From Daedaleopsis sinensis (Eukaryota > Basidiomycota > Agaricomycetes > Polyporales > Polyporaceae): a stretch of 64,000 nt of DNA. The notes beneath the pieces were generated by a model. That model was not told where the DNA came from and did no database searches. It saw only the letters and a list, made by a program, of their open reading frames with translations. The DNA lies in the NCBI GenBank assembly GCA_033807695.1, contig CM066305.1, forward strand, positions 1,240,001 through 1,304,000, given 5' to 3'. This document shows, piece after piece, positions 1 through 11,519 of the stretch (position 1 is its first letter; each line of letters opens with the position of its first letter). The position numbers and the translations under genes are program-made.

Positions 1-1158
1 GGTACTGCCATCCTTGACATCACCTCGATGTCGTTCAAGACCGGTATTGCCAACCGCGCGCTGAAGCCCATGCTCGGCATTGTCGACACCCTCAACACTC
101 GGACATGTTCCCGAGGTCGGTCACCGTTTCCGACGATTCATCTTCGAACCACAGCCTCATAGCATGACCTGCAGAACTACACATTAGCTCCGGTCTTGAT
201 GTGTTGTTCCACAGTCTGGAGAGCTATACGGCTATTCCGTAGGTTCTCTCTTTTGATTTAGGTATCGTATCTGATCGCCACTAGGTACAATGAGCGTACG
301 CCTCGTCCCAGCAACCCTATCCTGCGTCCCGCCTACCAAGGCAGCAACCCTGTTGCGGACATATTCTCGATGTGGGCGCTGCACACAACTGTCAAACATC
401 TGCCTCGCGTTGCAAAGAACCCCGATGATTATGAATCGCTCTCCCAGATGATGTACGTGTTTCCATCTTCAAATACCACTAGCCGCTAAGTGCAGTCGCC
501 GTCGTTTCAGGTTGGCCGCCTCGTTTGCCGGCATAGGGTTTGGCAACGCAGGTGTCCATCTCTGCCATGGAATTAGCTATCCTGTGCGTCGCGGTCGTCT
601 GCTGGTGCAACGTCTGTCTGACCACGCATGTACCAGATTTCCGGTTTGAACAAGAAGGGACCCAAGTACCAGTATCCCGGCTACAATGTTGACCACCCCA
701 TCATCCCCCATGGCGTCACGTAAGCCCCGTCCTCTCACTGACAGTCCCTATCACATCGCTCGGCGTTCTGTGCTCATTACCGCCTTCCTCCTCCGCACAG
801 CGTCGCCCTGCCCGCGCCCGCCGTATTCCAGTTCACCGCGCCGTCCTCGCCGGACCGCCACCGGGAGGCCCTCGCAGTCTTCCGCGGGGTGACCGCCACC
901 GACCCCTCGATCACCGCGATCCCGGACAACGCCATCGGCGCGCACCTCTTCGAGGCCATCGCGCGGTTCCTCGACGGGCTGGGCGTCCCGCGCGGCCTGA
1001 AGGCCGTCGGGTACAAAAACGATGATATCGCTGCCCTCGTTGAGGGCACCATCCCGCAGAGGCGTGTGCTGGACCTTGCGCCGGGCATCGGAGACATCGC
1101 GGGCGAGGACGGGAGGGAGCATCTGACGAAGATCATCGAGAACTCGATGGAGTACTGA
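1..1158 (+). CDS. Hydroxyacid-oxoacid transhydrogenase (iron-containing alcohol dehydrogenase family), 3' part
   Basis: The C-terminal 286 residues of an ADHFE1-type enzyme; the 5' end lies outside the window. The family couples oxidation of 4-hydroxybutyrate to reduction of 2-oxoglutarate in mitochondria and uses Fe and NAD(P). Exons read as 1-115, 175-238, 285-452, 511-583, 637-719 and 801-1158, all GT-AG, 861 nt in total. Family blocks are visible: [19 protein letters not shown], the [10 protein letters not shown] loop, [17 protein letters not shown] with the metal-ligand histidine region, and [12 protein letters not shown]. The stop is followed by HIS6 on the same strand 190 bp on. Family assignment is firm. 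Mitochondrial location is inferred because the N terminus is not seen. Confidence 0.9.
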
Positions 1159-1348
1159 ATGCTGCCTACTGACTACACAGGCTTTGCTAAGCCCATTCTT
1201 GTATACTAGCATGCTACTGCTGTCATGTACATACTACGGAATCGGTAGTGGATCTCAGAACAGATTTAGGTTTGAGAACGAAAAGATCGCAATCTGCCGT
1301 GGCGTCACGTCGGACGCGCCCGCGCTCAGATAACCTCAACTGGCATCC

Positions 1349-2747
1349 ATGACGTCCTCAACGTCCGGGCAGACAGGCGGGCGGCGCAAGTCGCTCTTCC
1401 GCCCGTGCATCGACCTGCACAACGGCGAGGTGAAGCAGATCGTCGGCGGCACGCTCAGCGAGGACCCGAGCGTCCTCAAAACAAACTTTGTAGCGAGGTA
1501 CGCCCGAGCCCGGCACTGTCGCTCTGCATTTGCGCAGGATCGCACACTCGGCTGCCTCTGACAAGTCCCTGCACTGCTGCAGCCACCCCTCGGCGTACTT
1601 CGCCGGGCTGTACAGGACGCACGGGCTCGAGGGCGGGCACGTCATCAAGCTGGGCCCGGGGAACGACCGTGCGGCCCAGGACGCGCTCGCTGCCTGGCCA
1701 GGTGCGCGTTGCCTTCTATTTTTTTTTTCGGTTGCAGGTCGCTGACGGTGTATCATACAGGGCATCTACAGATCGGCGGCGGGATCACCTCCGACAACGC
1801 GCGCGAGTGGCTCGAGGCGGGCGCGAGTAAGGTCCTGCACGTTCTTTCCGCCCGGACTACGAATCCGACTGCTTGGCTACTGGGACTAGGACTCGAACTC
1901 GGATTCGGATTCGGATTCGGTCTGCTCCTCGTAGCCCACCGTGGAGGTTGCTGACGCGACGGACGCTGTGTTTAGGTCATCGTGACGTCGTACCTGTTTC
2001 CGGACGGCGAGTTCTCGCTCGAGCGACTGCAGGCGGTCTCGTCGGCGGTCGGCAAGGACAGACTGGTGGTCGACGTGAGGTCAGAGTCGTCCACGCGAGT
2101 TTGCTGGGCCGGCGTTGCTGACGTCTCGGGGACGGGGTGATTAATATAGCTGTCGCCGACGGGGACACAGGTGGCTGGTCGCCATGAACAAGTGGCAGAT
2201 GATTACTGACATGGTGGTTGACAAAGGTGGTTATCGTCTGTTCGGGACTGTCCGACGTTCATCTAGGCCATGCTAATGGCATCGCTACAGAGTCGCTGGA
2301 TCTCTTGTCAGGGTACTGCAGGCAGGTAGAATGGTCCACTTTGGCGATTTTCGATGACATCTTTGGTCCAGTGAATTCCTGGTCCATGCGGCCGACGTAG
2401 AAGGCTTATGTCAAGGGATCGATGAAGAACTCGTTACGAGTAAGAAGATTAGTTGTATATTCGGATTCAGCGTACTATACTGACGATGGACAGAGTTAGG
2501 TGAATGGGTGACCATACCCACAACCTATGCGGGAGGGGCTAAAAGCATATCGGACCTCTCGCTTGTCGATCGACTATCAGACGGAAAGGTCGATCTCACA
2601 TACGGAAGGTAAGAATTCTGTACTTCATGACCGAAAGGATCGATCATTCACATGCACTGGAGTTCGCTCGACATCTTCGGAGGCACACTGGTCAAGTTCG
2701 ACGAGCTCGTGAGATACAACAACGGCGATCGCGAGTCGGAGCACTAG
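1349..2747 (+). CDS. HIS6: Phosphoribosylformimino-5-aminoimidazole carboxamide ribotide isomerase (histidine biosynthesis)
   Basis: ProFAR isomerase, the fourth step of histidine biosynthesis, opening the ProFAR aminoaldose to the ketose PRFAR; a cytosolic TIM barrel. Nine exons join to 269 residues, the usual fungal length: 1349-1497, 1583-1701, 1761-1831, 1976-2079, 2150-2226, 2291-2312, 2372-2439, 2494-2608 and 2663-2747. Visible blocks are [17 protein letters not shown] near the N terminus (catalytic Asp in the first strand), [43 protein letters not shown] and [12 protein letters not shown]. One exon is only 22 nt. Intron 3 carries a short (GGATTC)n-type microsatellite. The gene ends tail to tail with the next gene, 69 bp away. 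Confidence 0.95.
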
Positions 2748-2816
2748 ATCGGATCGACGTATACAGACTACCTCGAACTCCGTGCATGGACGTCCCGGTC
2801 CCTCGAATGTGTACGA

Positions 2817-3878
2817 TTACGATGTCAAGAAGTCGGCAACTAGACGCATGTACTTTTCCCTCTCCTCCCAATGCGGCGTGTGACTGGACTCCGCGAAGGT
2901 GAACCACTTGACCTTTGGAATCGCCTTGAAGAACGGCATGACAGACAAGTCGCCGGCTTCGTCGTATGCACCATTCAACAAAAGTGTAGGCACCGCGATC
3001 TTCCTTGCGTCTTCGATCATCGACCAATCCTTCAGCGAGCCAGTGATGTAGAATTCGGAAGGGCCGTTCCTGTGACCGAGTGATGATCAGTTATTTCCTT
3101 GACCTTCCAAGCAACGGCTGCGAGAGCAGAACTGACATTGTGAGGTAGACCGTGTGGTCCTTCTCCATCCATTCGAAGCTCTGGTTGAGTTCGGCCGGCC
3201 AAGTGTCGAGACGGCAGAGATGCCGTTTGTAGAACGCTAGCATCGCCTCCTGGTACTCCTGAGAATCTGTCGTCCCGGCCTTCTCGTTCTTGATCAACGC
3301 GTCCTAGCGGGAACGTAAGCTGTAGCTCCCATCTCAACTGGGCGAGCAGTGTGGGGCAGCCCCGCACTCACTTGTACGTCCTGCGGTAGCTTGGGAATGA
3401 GCTCCTCATTCGCGACCTTCACGAAGAGTTGCATATCCGCGGGACTGTCAGAAATGACTAGCCGTTTCAGGCCCTTGGGCTGCTTCGAAGCATGCCTGGA
3501 CGCGAGCATCCCTCCCCACGACTGCCCGATGAGAGAGTAGTTGTCCTGGATGCCGAGGTGGCGGAGGAGGTTGTCGAGCTCGTCCAGGAAGAGCTGCTCC
3601 GTCCAGAACCCGCCGGCGCCCGCCGACTTCTCAGGGAGGTGGGTCGAGTTGCCGTTCCCGAGCTGGTCATAGAAGACGACCGGGATCGCGTACGCGGCAG
3701 CGAGATCGACCATGGAGAGCAGGTAGTGGTGGGTGGAACCCGGGCCGCCGTGAATGGCGACGACGGGCGTGGTACCCGACTTGAGATCGCCGTAGACCTG
3801 GTACCAAGTCTCGCAGGGCTTGCCAGCGGCCGGGCCTGCGTTGAAGGAAACCGTGCCGGTGAGAGTTGGGGTGGTCAT
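2817..3878 (-). CDS. Proline iminopeptidase / L-amino-acid amidase-like alpha/beta hydrolase (peptidase family S33)
   Basis: A 308-residue alpha/beta hydrolase of the proline-iminopeptidase type, which releases N-terminal proline or hydrolyses amino-acid amides. Exons on the minus strand are 3878-3372, 3303-3137 and 3069-2817, with two introns of 67-68 nt. The oxyanion motif HGGPGSTHHY is at about residue 43-52, the nucleophile elbow GQSWGG has Ser at about 120, the Asp lies in NGAYDEAGD and the His in SSHTPHWEE, so the triad is complete. There is no signal peptide, so it is probably cytosolic. I chose the ATG at 3878 because the frame upstream opens only with TTG. A TATAAATA box lies 74 bp upstream. 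Substrate is not predictable. Confidence 0.9.
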
Positions 3879-3951
3879 GAGGGATGTCTGCGACTGCGAT
3901 GAATCCGAGGGCAAGGATGTCGGTAGGGGTGCGGAGAGAGCCTGCCAGTGG

Positions 3952-3959
3952 TATTTATA
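3952..3959 (-). promoter_or_regulatory. TATA box of the S33 hydrolase gene
   Basis: TATAAATA on the minus strand, 74 bp upstream of the chosen ATG at 3878. Spacing fits a transcription start about 30 nt downstream and a short leader. Confidence 0.5.
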
Positions 3960-4347
3960 CTGTGCATTACGAACGCTTCCTGGGTCATCGCAGCACCATG
4001 CACGAAGCCTTGGCCATACATAGCACAGAACTAGTCACAAGTGCCCGGGGCCGGGACCCGCTCGGGGGAGTAGAATCAGATCAAGCGGCACTGTGGAGGA
4101 CGTATCTAGTTCTATCTTCTCATGAGCCGCATTAATATGTGCCGCAAAACCCGCAGAGTGTAGATAGTGCAGTGACTCTGAGCAGCATCACGTATCGTTC
4201 CGAAAGTTTGCCCACAGTGGGCACTGGTGCACGGTGGACCAACGGTGGACGAGCGTTTTGATTTGATAGTGGCTTACATAATCGGGCGTTGGCGGGGGAA
4301 GCGGGAACGGCGCACTCGGTAAGTAGACCTCTTAGCTCTACACAACC

Positions 4348-4992
4348 ATGGTCTCCCTCCAGCGGACCTTCCGCTCTATTCAACGTGTCGGTCTACGGGA
4401 ATGGTGGCGACAGATGCAGTACATTGGTGACGCGAAGTCGGGACGATTCGTGGGCAAGGACCAGTGCGTTGCGTTGAGGTCCCTCTCTCGTAGAACTCAT
4501 CCCAATGTCGGTGTGCAGGTTCGGCAACCGCTACTTCGAGAACCTCAACCCTGAGGAAGAGATTCCAGGTGCGTTGCATTCTGTTGTTTCCGCTCTTCGG
4601 GAGCATTGTTGATGTGTCTGCTAGGACGTCACCGCTGGGTGGACTACGCTCAGGTATGCAGCTGAAGTACTCTATGGACCTAAGCTTTTCCGACATCCGC
4701 CTCTTTCGTAGCACGACAACAACGCAACACAAGTCCCTGCTGAGTGGCATTCTTGGATCCACCATATTCGCAAAGACCCTCCCACCGAAGACAGCGTGAT
4801 CCAGAACCTTTCGCCTCCGTGGAAGGCGGTATGTATTGCTCTTCGACTCCGACAGCACCTTGCATCTCACTCTCGTTGCTGTAGCCTTGGGTGGAGAACT
4901 TGACTGGCACCAGGGGTGCTTACAGACCCTACAACACCACCCGTCCTAAATACGAGGCCTGGGAGCCCAAGACTGCTCCTCGAGGGGAGTAA
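4348..4992 (+). CDS. NADH:ubiquinone oxidoreductase subunit NDUFA12 (B17.2)
   Basis: An accessory subunit of respiratory complex I in the mitochondrial inner membrane. Five exons: 4348-4463, 4519-4568, 4625-4653, 4712-4828 and 4885-4992, giving about 139 residues, the normal length. The diagnostic N-terminal block GLREWWRQMQYIGDAKSG is followed by FVGKDQFGNRYFENLNPEEE, RHRWVDYAQ, PAEWHSWIHHIR and the C-terminal PKYEAWEPKTAPRG. The alternative is the NDUFAF2 assembly factor, which shares the domain, but the full PAEWHSWIH and C-terminal block favour the structural subunit. It is tail to tail with the L2HGDH gene, 79 bp between stops. Confidence 0.93.
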
Positions 4993-5071
4993 TCTGCCTA
5001 GCAGCTTGTCGGACAGACACGTATATCGGAGAGGATATCATGGGTATACATGTGTGTACACGATTCTGCGA

Positions 5072-6683
5072 CTATGCATATCCTCCGCCCATCATATCAT
5101 CCACCACGTACTCGGCGATCGCAAGACTAGAAGTCAACCCTGGGCTTTCTATCCCCAACAAGCTGATCATCTCTCCCTCTTTGTGCCCGTTCGCGTGGTC
5201 TCTGCGGAACACAAAGTCCTGGAACCCTGCTCCTGGCCCCGCTATCTTCGGCCGAACGCCGCAGTAGTCAGGCTGGAGGCCGTCGAGGACAATCCCAGGG
5301 AGGTACTGTTGGACGGCGTCGTACATGTGCTTGATACGTGAGTCGTCCGGTATGAGATGCTTCTGCCAGAAGTCTGGGTCGTCCTCGGGAGGGTCCAGCC
5401 AGTCAAGATCGGGCCCGAACCGGATCTTCCCTTGTAGGTCGAGGGTGAGGTGCGTGCCCAAGGAGTGGAAGGCGTGCTTGTCCTTCGCAACAGCCGGACA
5501 AGGATATATGAGGTGGGAGACGTGTTTGACCCCGGGTCCATTGTACGAGGCGTACGAGCCTCGAGCGAAGAACATGGGCATCCGCTGCTCCTCTGGGAGA
5601 ATGGCGTTCAGAATGAGGGGCGCGCTGAGGCCGGCACAGTTGATGACGGTGCGCGCGAGCAACGCATCCCCTTCCTCTGCATCGCCTGTCACGAGTTGCA
5701 CGACCCACCCCGGCTGTTCTTTGCTCGGGTCGATGCGGACGACTCGGGTCGAGTAGACGAGCTCGCTGCTCTCTGTTTCCATGATGTCCTTCTCCAAGCT
5801 CTCCATCAGCGTGTGCGAGTCCACAATGCCCGTCTCGGGGCTCCAGAGCGCGGCAACGATGTCCGGGTGAAGGTCAGGCTCGAGCTCCCTCGCTTTGTCG
5901 CCGCTGATGAGCTCGGTGGGACAAGCAGGTGGGTGGGTGGAGTTCGAGGAAAGGTCGGAATGCGAAGACCATTGGAGCTTCTGGGCCTTCGCATGAAGAG
6001 ACTCGATGTATGGTCGCTGCTCCGAGCGCGCAACGACGAGCTTGCCTGTCTTCTTGTGGGGGACGTTGTGGGTTCGGCAATGGTCGTAGAGGAGCTGGCG
6101 GCCCCGGAGGCAGAGCCTCATCTTCAGTGAATCAGAGGGGTAGTAAAGCCCTGCAAATCTACGCGTGTTACACGGGAAACGCGCAGCATGACATGGGCGT
6201 GCGCACCTGCATGAATGACTTCGGAATTCCTCGCGCTATGATGTGTATTATTCAGACGTTGTCACAGGTACTGCAGCACGCAACATTGTCCTACCTCGTT
6301 TCCTCTCCGGCGATATGATGCCTCTCGACGAGGTATGTGGTCTTGTCAGGGAACCTCTGACCAAGCCTCTGGGCGACAGCAAGTCCAACAACTCCTGCAA
6401 TGGCGTGTCAGAGACCATAGTGTGTACGTGTCTGAGACACTTGCCTCCTCCAATGACAAGATGGTCTACGGCACCCTCAGGTGGCTACCAAGTTTTGCAT
6501 GTCAACGGTAGACTTTCTTATAACGAACTTCACGCGACCAGCTCACCTTGAATCCGAAATGCCTGCTCGCATTGAGTGCAGCGCGGAGCCCTCTCACATG
6601 CACCTGCATCAGTATAATGTCGATATGGGTCAAGCTCTGGGCATTTCAACACTCTCTAGCAGTTCCCTAGCACTCACCTGCAT
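5072..6683 (-). CDS. L-2-hydroxyglutarate dehydrogenase, mitochondrial FAD enzyme
   Basis: Oxidises the metabolite-repair substrate L-2-hydroxyglutarate to 2-oxoglutarate with FAD. Exons: 6683-6678, 6603-6547, 6484-6445, 6394-6295, 6235-6207 and 6150-5072, giving 436 residues. The FAD-binding stretch DHLVIGGGVVGLAVAQRL is at about residues 27-44, followed by RNSEVIHAGLYYPSDSLK, ISGDKARELEPDL, INCAGL and the C-terminal DYCGVRPKI and GIESPGLTSSLAI. The first coding exon is a 6-nt ATG-CAG. No other in-frame ATG precedes the Rossmann motif, and the next exon is Arg-rich, like a mitochondrial presequence. The intron splitting the glycine motif has a GC donor at 6444; the two nearby GT alternatives give a wrong frame or a stop. 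Confidence 0.93.
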
Positions 6684-6892
6684 GGAGGATCGAGTCAAGT
6701 AGCTAACCGTGGCGGCACGCCGTCGGCACGAGCTACTTGTTTGGGAGCGCTTATGGGAAGGACGTAATACGTCATGCCTAGATAAGAGATTAGATCGCCC
6801 GATCCTCTCGATCATCCGTGAATCTCAAAGTTTGTCTGCACTCTGACCAGTCTTCTACTGTCGTCTCTTCATTGCTTCCTACAGTGTACGCG

Positions 6893-8143
6893 ATGGCTAG
6901 TCCACCTAATGTTCCGCTACCTCAACCCATTCCCATCGAGGATAAGCTGGCTGAATTTGACAATGTGCCCTTGTTCATGAAGAATATCCCGGAAGACAAC
7001 TCCGACGATGTAGCTATATCTGCTCTTCAAGCTCTAGCCCACGAAGGCACTCCAGACGGTAGGCAAGACATATCAACTGTCATACCCAGACAAGCTGATT
7101 GAGATCGGTTAGAGATTGCGCAGAACTTCAAGGAGCACGGTAACGAGTACTTCAAGGGGAAGAGGTATCGCGAGGCACTAGGGTTTTACACACAAGGCGT
7201 GGACGCGAAGCCCGAAGACCCAACATTGCTGGAGGCGCTGTTGTGCAATCGTGCAGCATGTAATTTGGAGCTTCGTGAGTCTGACTGCCAAGAACGTTCA
7301 ATACACCGTGACTCAACCGACCCTGTTCTACAAGAGAACTACGGCACAGCACTCCGAAACTGCTCAAGAGCTATTGGCATCAATCCTCGATCTTCAAAAG
7401 CGTTCTATCGGTCTGCTCTAGCTCTCGTGTCCCTGGAACGCTACGATGAGGCCTTGGACTGCTGCGACCGGTGTCTGCAGTTCGACAGGGACAACAAGGC
7501 TGTACAAGCAACGAAGGAAAGGGCCGCAAAGTTGAAGGAAGAGAAGGAGCGCAAGGAGCGCGAGAGGCAGGAACGGGCACGGCAGAAGCAGCTCAAGAAA
7601 CAGCGTCTGCGTACAGCATATATTGTGAGCCTTCTCCGGGCTATACCAGCATCACTGATAGCGAACCGGGTGTAGGAACGCAATATTATCGTCAATGCGG
7701 TACCTGACAACGTCGCGACCAATCCATATGAGCCCCATTTCGACCCTGAAGACCAGAGCAACAGCACTATGATCTTCCCAGTGATCTTCATGTACCCTCA
7801 ATACGCGACGACAGACCTCATATCGCACTACCAAGAGGACACGCCCTTCTCAGCACACATCAGCACAATGTTCCCCCCAAACGCGCCGCAGCCGGAGTGG
7901 GACAAGAACGGAGAGTATGTCGATGGGAATTTGGTGGTATTCGCGTGGACCAAGCGGCGAAGGTTGCTGAAGATCGGGAAGAAGATGACGTTGCGAGATG
8001 TATGCAGAGCTGCAAAGGCGAAGGAAGGAGAGCCGAGGGATGGACTAGAGATCAACGATGGAACATTGACGTTCGTAGTATTGCCGAAGGGGATGGAGGA
8101 GCAGAAGTGGGTTGAGGACTTCAAGAAGACAAGAGAATCGTAG
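6893..8143 (+). CDS. CNS1: Cns1/TTC4-type TPR cochaperone of Hsp90
   Basis: An essential Hsp90/Hsp70 cochaperone in yeast (Cns1; TTC4 in animals). Exons 6893-7058, 7113-7274, 7335-7624 and 7676-8143 give 361 residues. After the acidic N-terminal FDNVPLFMKNIPED come three TPR-type helix pairs starting at FKEHGNEYFKGKRYREALGFY, with the carboxylate-clamp Lys/Asn/Arg positions visible (HGNEYFK, CNRAACNLEL, KAFYRSALALV). A basic KEEKERKERERQERARQKQ linker then leads to the conserved C-terminal Wheel domain (FPVIFMYPQYATTDLI, FVVLPKG). The start is the first ATG in good context; the frame is also open upstream to an ATG at 6818. Confidence 0.93.
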
Positions 8144-8567
8144 AGTAGTCGGAGCAGCAGCCAATCACCACATTTTTACTACGCAAAGAGAGAGTGCATG
8201 AGCGTACAGAGTGAAGTGCCATCACAGTCCGAAGTCGAAGGCTCACTGAGCGTTGCCGGACATTTCGGTCCGAGACTAACGCCAGTGGATTGTTTGCAGG
8301 TGTTTACCATTTTCCCAGCCGGGCAGTCTCAGCGCTCGCAGAAGATCAGAGCAAAGGCAAGCAACGGACACCGTATCGACGACGGCGACAGGCTCGGTGA
8401 GTGTTATTATGCTATTGCGATACGCAGATGGGCTCCCGAAGACGATGGGTTGCGTGTTGTGATGGAAGGGGAGGACGATCTGCGGTGGAATGGGATGGAT
8501 TGCCAGTTCACGGCTCGGATGCTGACAAGACAACGGTGTGCTCCTACCAGGACCCTCAAGCAGCAAG

Positions 8568-9296
8568 ATGTCCGTTCAGCACAAGATCCTCCGCACGGCC
8601 AACGCGCCCAAGACTGCCCCCGATGAAACCGAGACTGCTGTCGCGCAGGCTATCATCGACCTCGAGAACAGCGCGCCCGAGCTCAAGACTGAGCTCCGGC
8701 CCCTCCAAATTTCTGCGGCCCGTGAGGTCGACGTTCGTGGTGGCAAGAAGGCCATCGTCATCTTTGTCCCTGTCCCCCAGTTGAAGGCGTTCCACAAGGT
8801 TCAGCAGAGGTCAGCTTCCTGGGCCAATCTATGCCGCTTTACCGTGGATCTTAGTATGGAGGATTTGACTGACGCACTCTGTCATTTTCAGGCTGACCCG
8901 GGAACTTGAGAAGAAGTTCTCTGACCGTCACGTCGTCTTCGTTGCCCAGCGTCGGATGCTCCGCAAGCCCACCCGCACCTCGCGTGTCAAGCAGAAGCGT
9001 CCTCGCAGCCGCACGCTCACGAACGTCCACGAGAAGATCCTCGAGGACCTCGTATTCCCCACTGAGATTGTTGGCAAGCGGACGCGGGTAGCTGTTGACG
9101 GCTCAAAACTGCTCAAAGTGTATGTGTGCATTTTTGTCCGTTTGCGTGGTGCAGAGCTCACATGTCCGGGCATAGTTTCCTTGACTCCAAGGACGCGACC
9201 TCGTTGGAGTACAAGCTTGACTCGTTCTCGTCTGTCTACCGCCGTCTGACAGGGAAGGATGTCGTGTTCGAGTTCCCCGTGCAGGCGCAGGAGTAG
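8568..9296 (+). CDS. RPS7: 40S ribosomal protein eS7
   Basis: Structural protein of the small ribosomal subunit. Exons 8568-8809, 8892-9119 and 9176-9296 give 196 residues, the family's normal size. Family sequence is visible throughout: [80 protein letters not shown] and [14 protein letters not shown]. The ATG at 8568 gives the expected MSVQHKI start. The 420-bp gap upstream probably holds promoter and leader, perhaps with a leader intron, as is common in ribosomal protein genes. It is in line with CNS1 upstream and the Rab gene downstream. Confidence 0.95.
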
Positions 9297-9704
9297 AGAG
9301 CGGCAGCTTGGGCGATATGGGTGTATAGCACTATGTGATTTACTGTCTCACCACGATCAAAAAGTATGCGCGCATGCCCCTCCCGACGAGAGTGAGCTGT
9401 ATGTGGCGCCCCGAGTCGGACCCCCGGAGTGCCTGGATGTTTGAGATGCGGGTGCGCGAGCCAGTCGGCCACAGTCCTGAGAGCAGTGCCACCCGCACCG
9501 GGCGCCTGCCGTTCCGAGCAGCCGGGGGATAGACGCGCGTGGGTTACGGTGGTTCTGCATCTCAAGCGACTCAATAGAGCAACGGTCCCTCCTCTCCCCC
9601 CTCCTCCTCTTCTCCGACGCTTGTCCGTGCTCCCCTCCGGCAGCTCCTCTCCCCCTTCCATCCCGCATCCGCGGCCCCGCCCCTATCTCCCCTGGTCCCC
9701 CGCC

Positions 9705-11127
9705 ATGATGGCCGAGTATTCACGTCTCGACCCCTACCGCAAAGCCAGATATGACCAGGGGGTCGATGCTAAGATAGTTATCATGGGCAACACTGGTGCG
9801 CCTCTCTCCTCATCTCGCCGCGGCGCCCAATCGCCGTCCTGCTTCCCGCCAGCCCGGAGAGATTGACACGTCGTCCAGGCGTCGGGAAGACCAGCCTACT
9901 ACACCGATATACCCAAGGCAAGTTCGATCCCAAGAACACTACCTCCACTACCGGGGCTTTCTTCGTCACGAAGAAGGTGAACGTCGACGGCACCAAGGTC
10001 AGACTGCAGCTGTGGGATACGGCGGGCCAGGAGCGTTTTCGCAGTATGGTGTGTAACTCTGCTCGCAACTGTTCGTTTGCGAACTTGACGCTCTAACGCC
10101 CGTGTGGCCAGGCACCCATGTACTACCGTGGCGCGAACGCTGCTCTCTTGTTGTATGATATTACGAACGCGTCCAGTTTTGAGGACGTTCGCGGCTGGCT
10201 GGAAGGTGAGCAACGAGCTCAGTTTGCACCCTTGGACACGGTCACCGGGCGTGTACTCACCCGATATCTCTGTATCGTCATCTGCAGAGTTGAAGAAGAA
10301 TTGCTCTCCCGACTTGATCATCTATATCGTCGGCGCGAAGGCTGACCTACATCAACATAGACAAGTCACCTCTGATCTTGCCCGCCTATCCCTACATACT
10401 TGGTTTCCACCACCGCGCCCGCCAACGCCTCCACCTCCACCTCCGCCCTCCACATTTTCCTACATTCGCCCGCGCTTCACATCCTTTACGAGTATACGTT
10501 CGGTACCCGCTCTAACGACAACATCTTCGAAACCGCCACTATCACCGTCACCAGAGCCGGACCCCTCCTTGAACGACCCTCGTTCGACCGCTATCAAACG
10601 CTCAAACACCTCTGCCTACACACGACCTCGGGCCAAGAGTGGTGATTTATTGTTGCCTAGATCCAACTCTATGAGCCCTGCCACCCGACAAGCACCCCCC
10701 CGGTTCGGTTATCGTCAAGGCGGATGGAACGAGATTGCAGACGGCAGCAGTAACAGTCTACCCGAGGATGACGAAGAAGCGGATATCGGTGACGACCAAG
10801 AGTGGGGCCTGCGGAAAGGTATGGAATTGTTTGAGGTCTCCGCCAAGGACGACTTCGGTAAGTTATTGTTGTTGAATTGTTGTGTGGAGCTTGGGCGCGG
10901 GTTACTGATTCATGACTACAGGCATCCAGCATCTGTTCGACAGCCTTATCGACGCTATCATTCAGAAGAAGGACAAAATCGAGCGCGAGAACGAGCTGAA
11001 GAAACGCGATAGCGTTCTCCTGTCAAGTTGCTCGACGCCTGTATGGGCCGCCCAGGCTGACCAGGAGGAGGCCCGCGAAAAGGCTCGTGCAGCATCTGGC
11101 TCGTCTTGGAGCTGTTGTCAGACATAG
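9705..11127 (+). CDS. Rab-family small GTPase with a long Pro/Ser-rich insert
   Basis: A membrane-trafficking GTPase of the Rab family. Exons 9705-9795, 9879-10048, 10112-10205, 10288-10857 and 10922-11127 give 376 residues, against about 210 for an ordinary Rab. G1 GNTGVGKTS is at about 29-37, the switch I region is [10 protein letters not shown]3 [11 protein letters not shown] is at about 76-86 and G5 SAKDDFG at about 303. The G4 position reads GAKAD rather than NKxD. Between G4 and G5 lie about 150 residues that are Pro-rich ([14 protein letters not shown]), then Ser/Thr/Arg-rich, then acidic. The C terminus SSWSCCQT ends in a CCxx prenylation motif, so membrane attachment is expected. The subfamily is uncertain (Rab20/24-like divergence). 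A second Met directly follows the first. Confidence 0.88.
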
Positions 11128-11519
11128 CCATCACACCCCGCCTTCTTGCATTCGCCCCTTGACGAACCACTAGGTCCCTCTCACATTGCGCTAGGCCGCG
11201 TGTCTGCTTGCGGTGCCTCTCTCATCTTATGACTCTATGTTATTACCTTTGTTACGCACATGACCACCCATGACTTCTCTCCCGCACATCTACTCGCCAC
11301 ACGCCCATCGTATATCCCACTCTGTCTCTCTACGGTACCTACTGTCTCATGTCCATTTCCCCGATTTATCGCTTTTTAACTGCATATCGTATTGTACATA
11401 CAACGTCCATAGTGGTCCAGCTCAGGTTGGTTTCCTAGCACTCATCAAATGCAATGCGTCCTGTTGTTGCTGCTCTCGCATCCCGGGCCTGACGAACGTT
11501 AACCTTGTTGGACGGTTTG
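11128..11519. other. Intergenic region downstream of the Rab gene
   Basis: Pyrimidine-rich 3' flank of the Rab gene, probably its 3' UTR and terminator. I see no convincing gene here. Confidence 0.5.

Noticed and set aside
8198..8626. 142-codon frame upstream of and overlapping the eS7 start
   Set aside because: Out of frame with eS7 and without family similarity; more likely leader or leader intron of the ribosomal protein gene.
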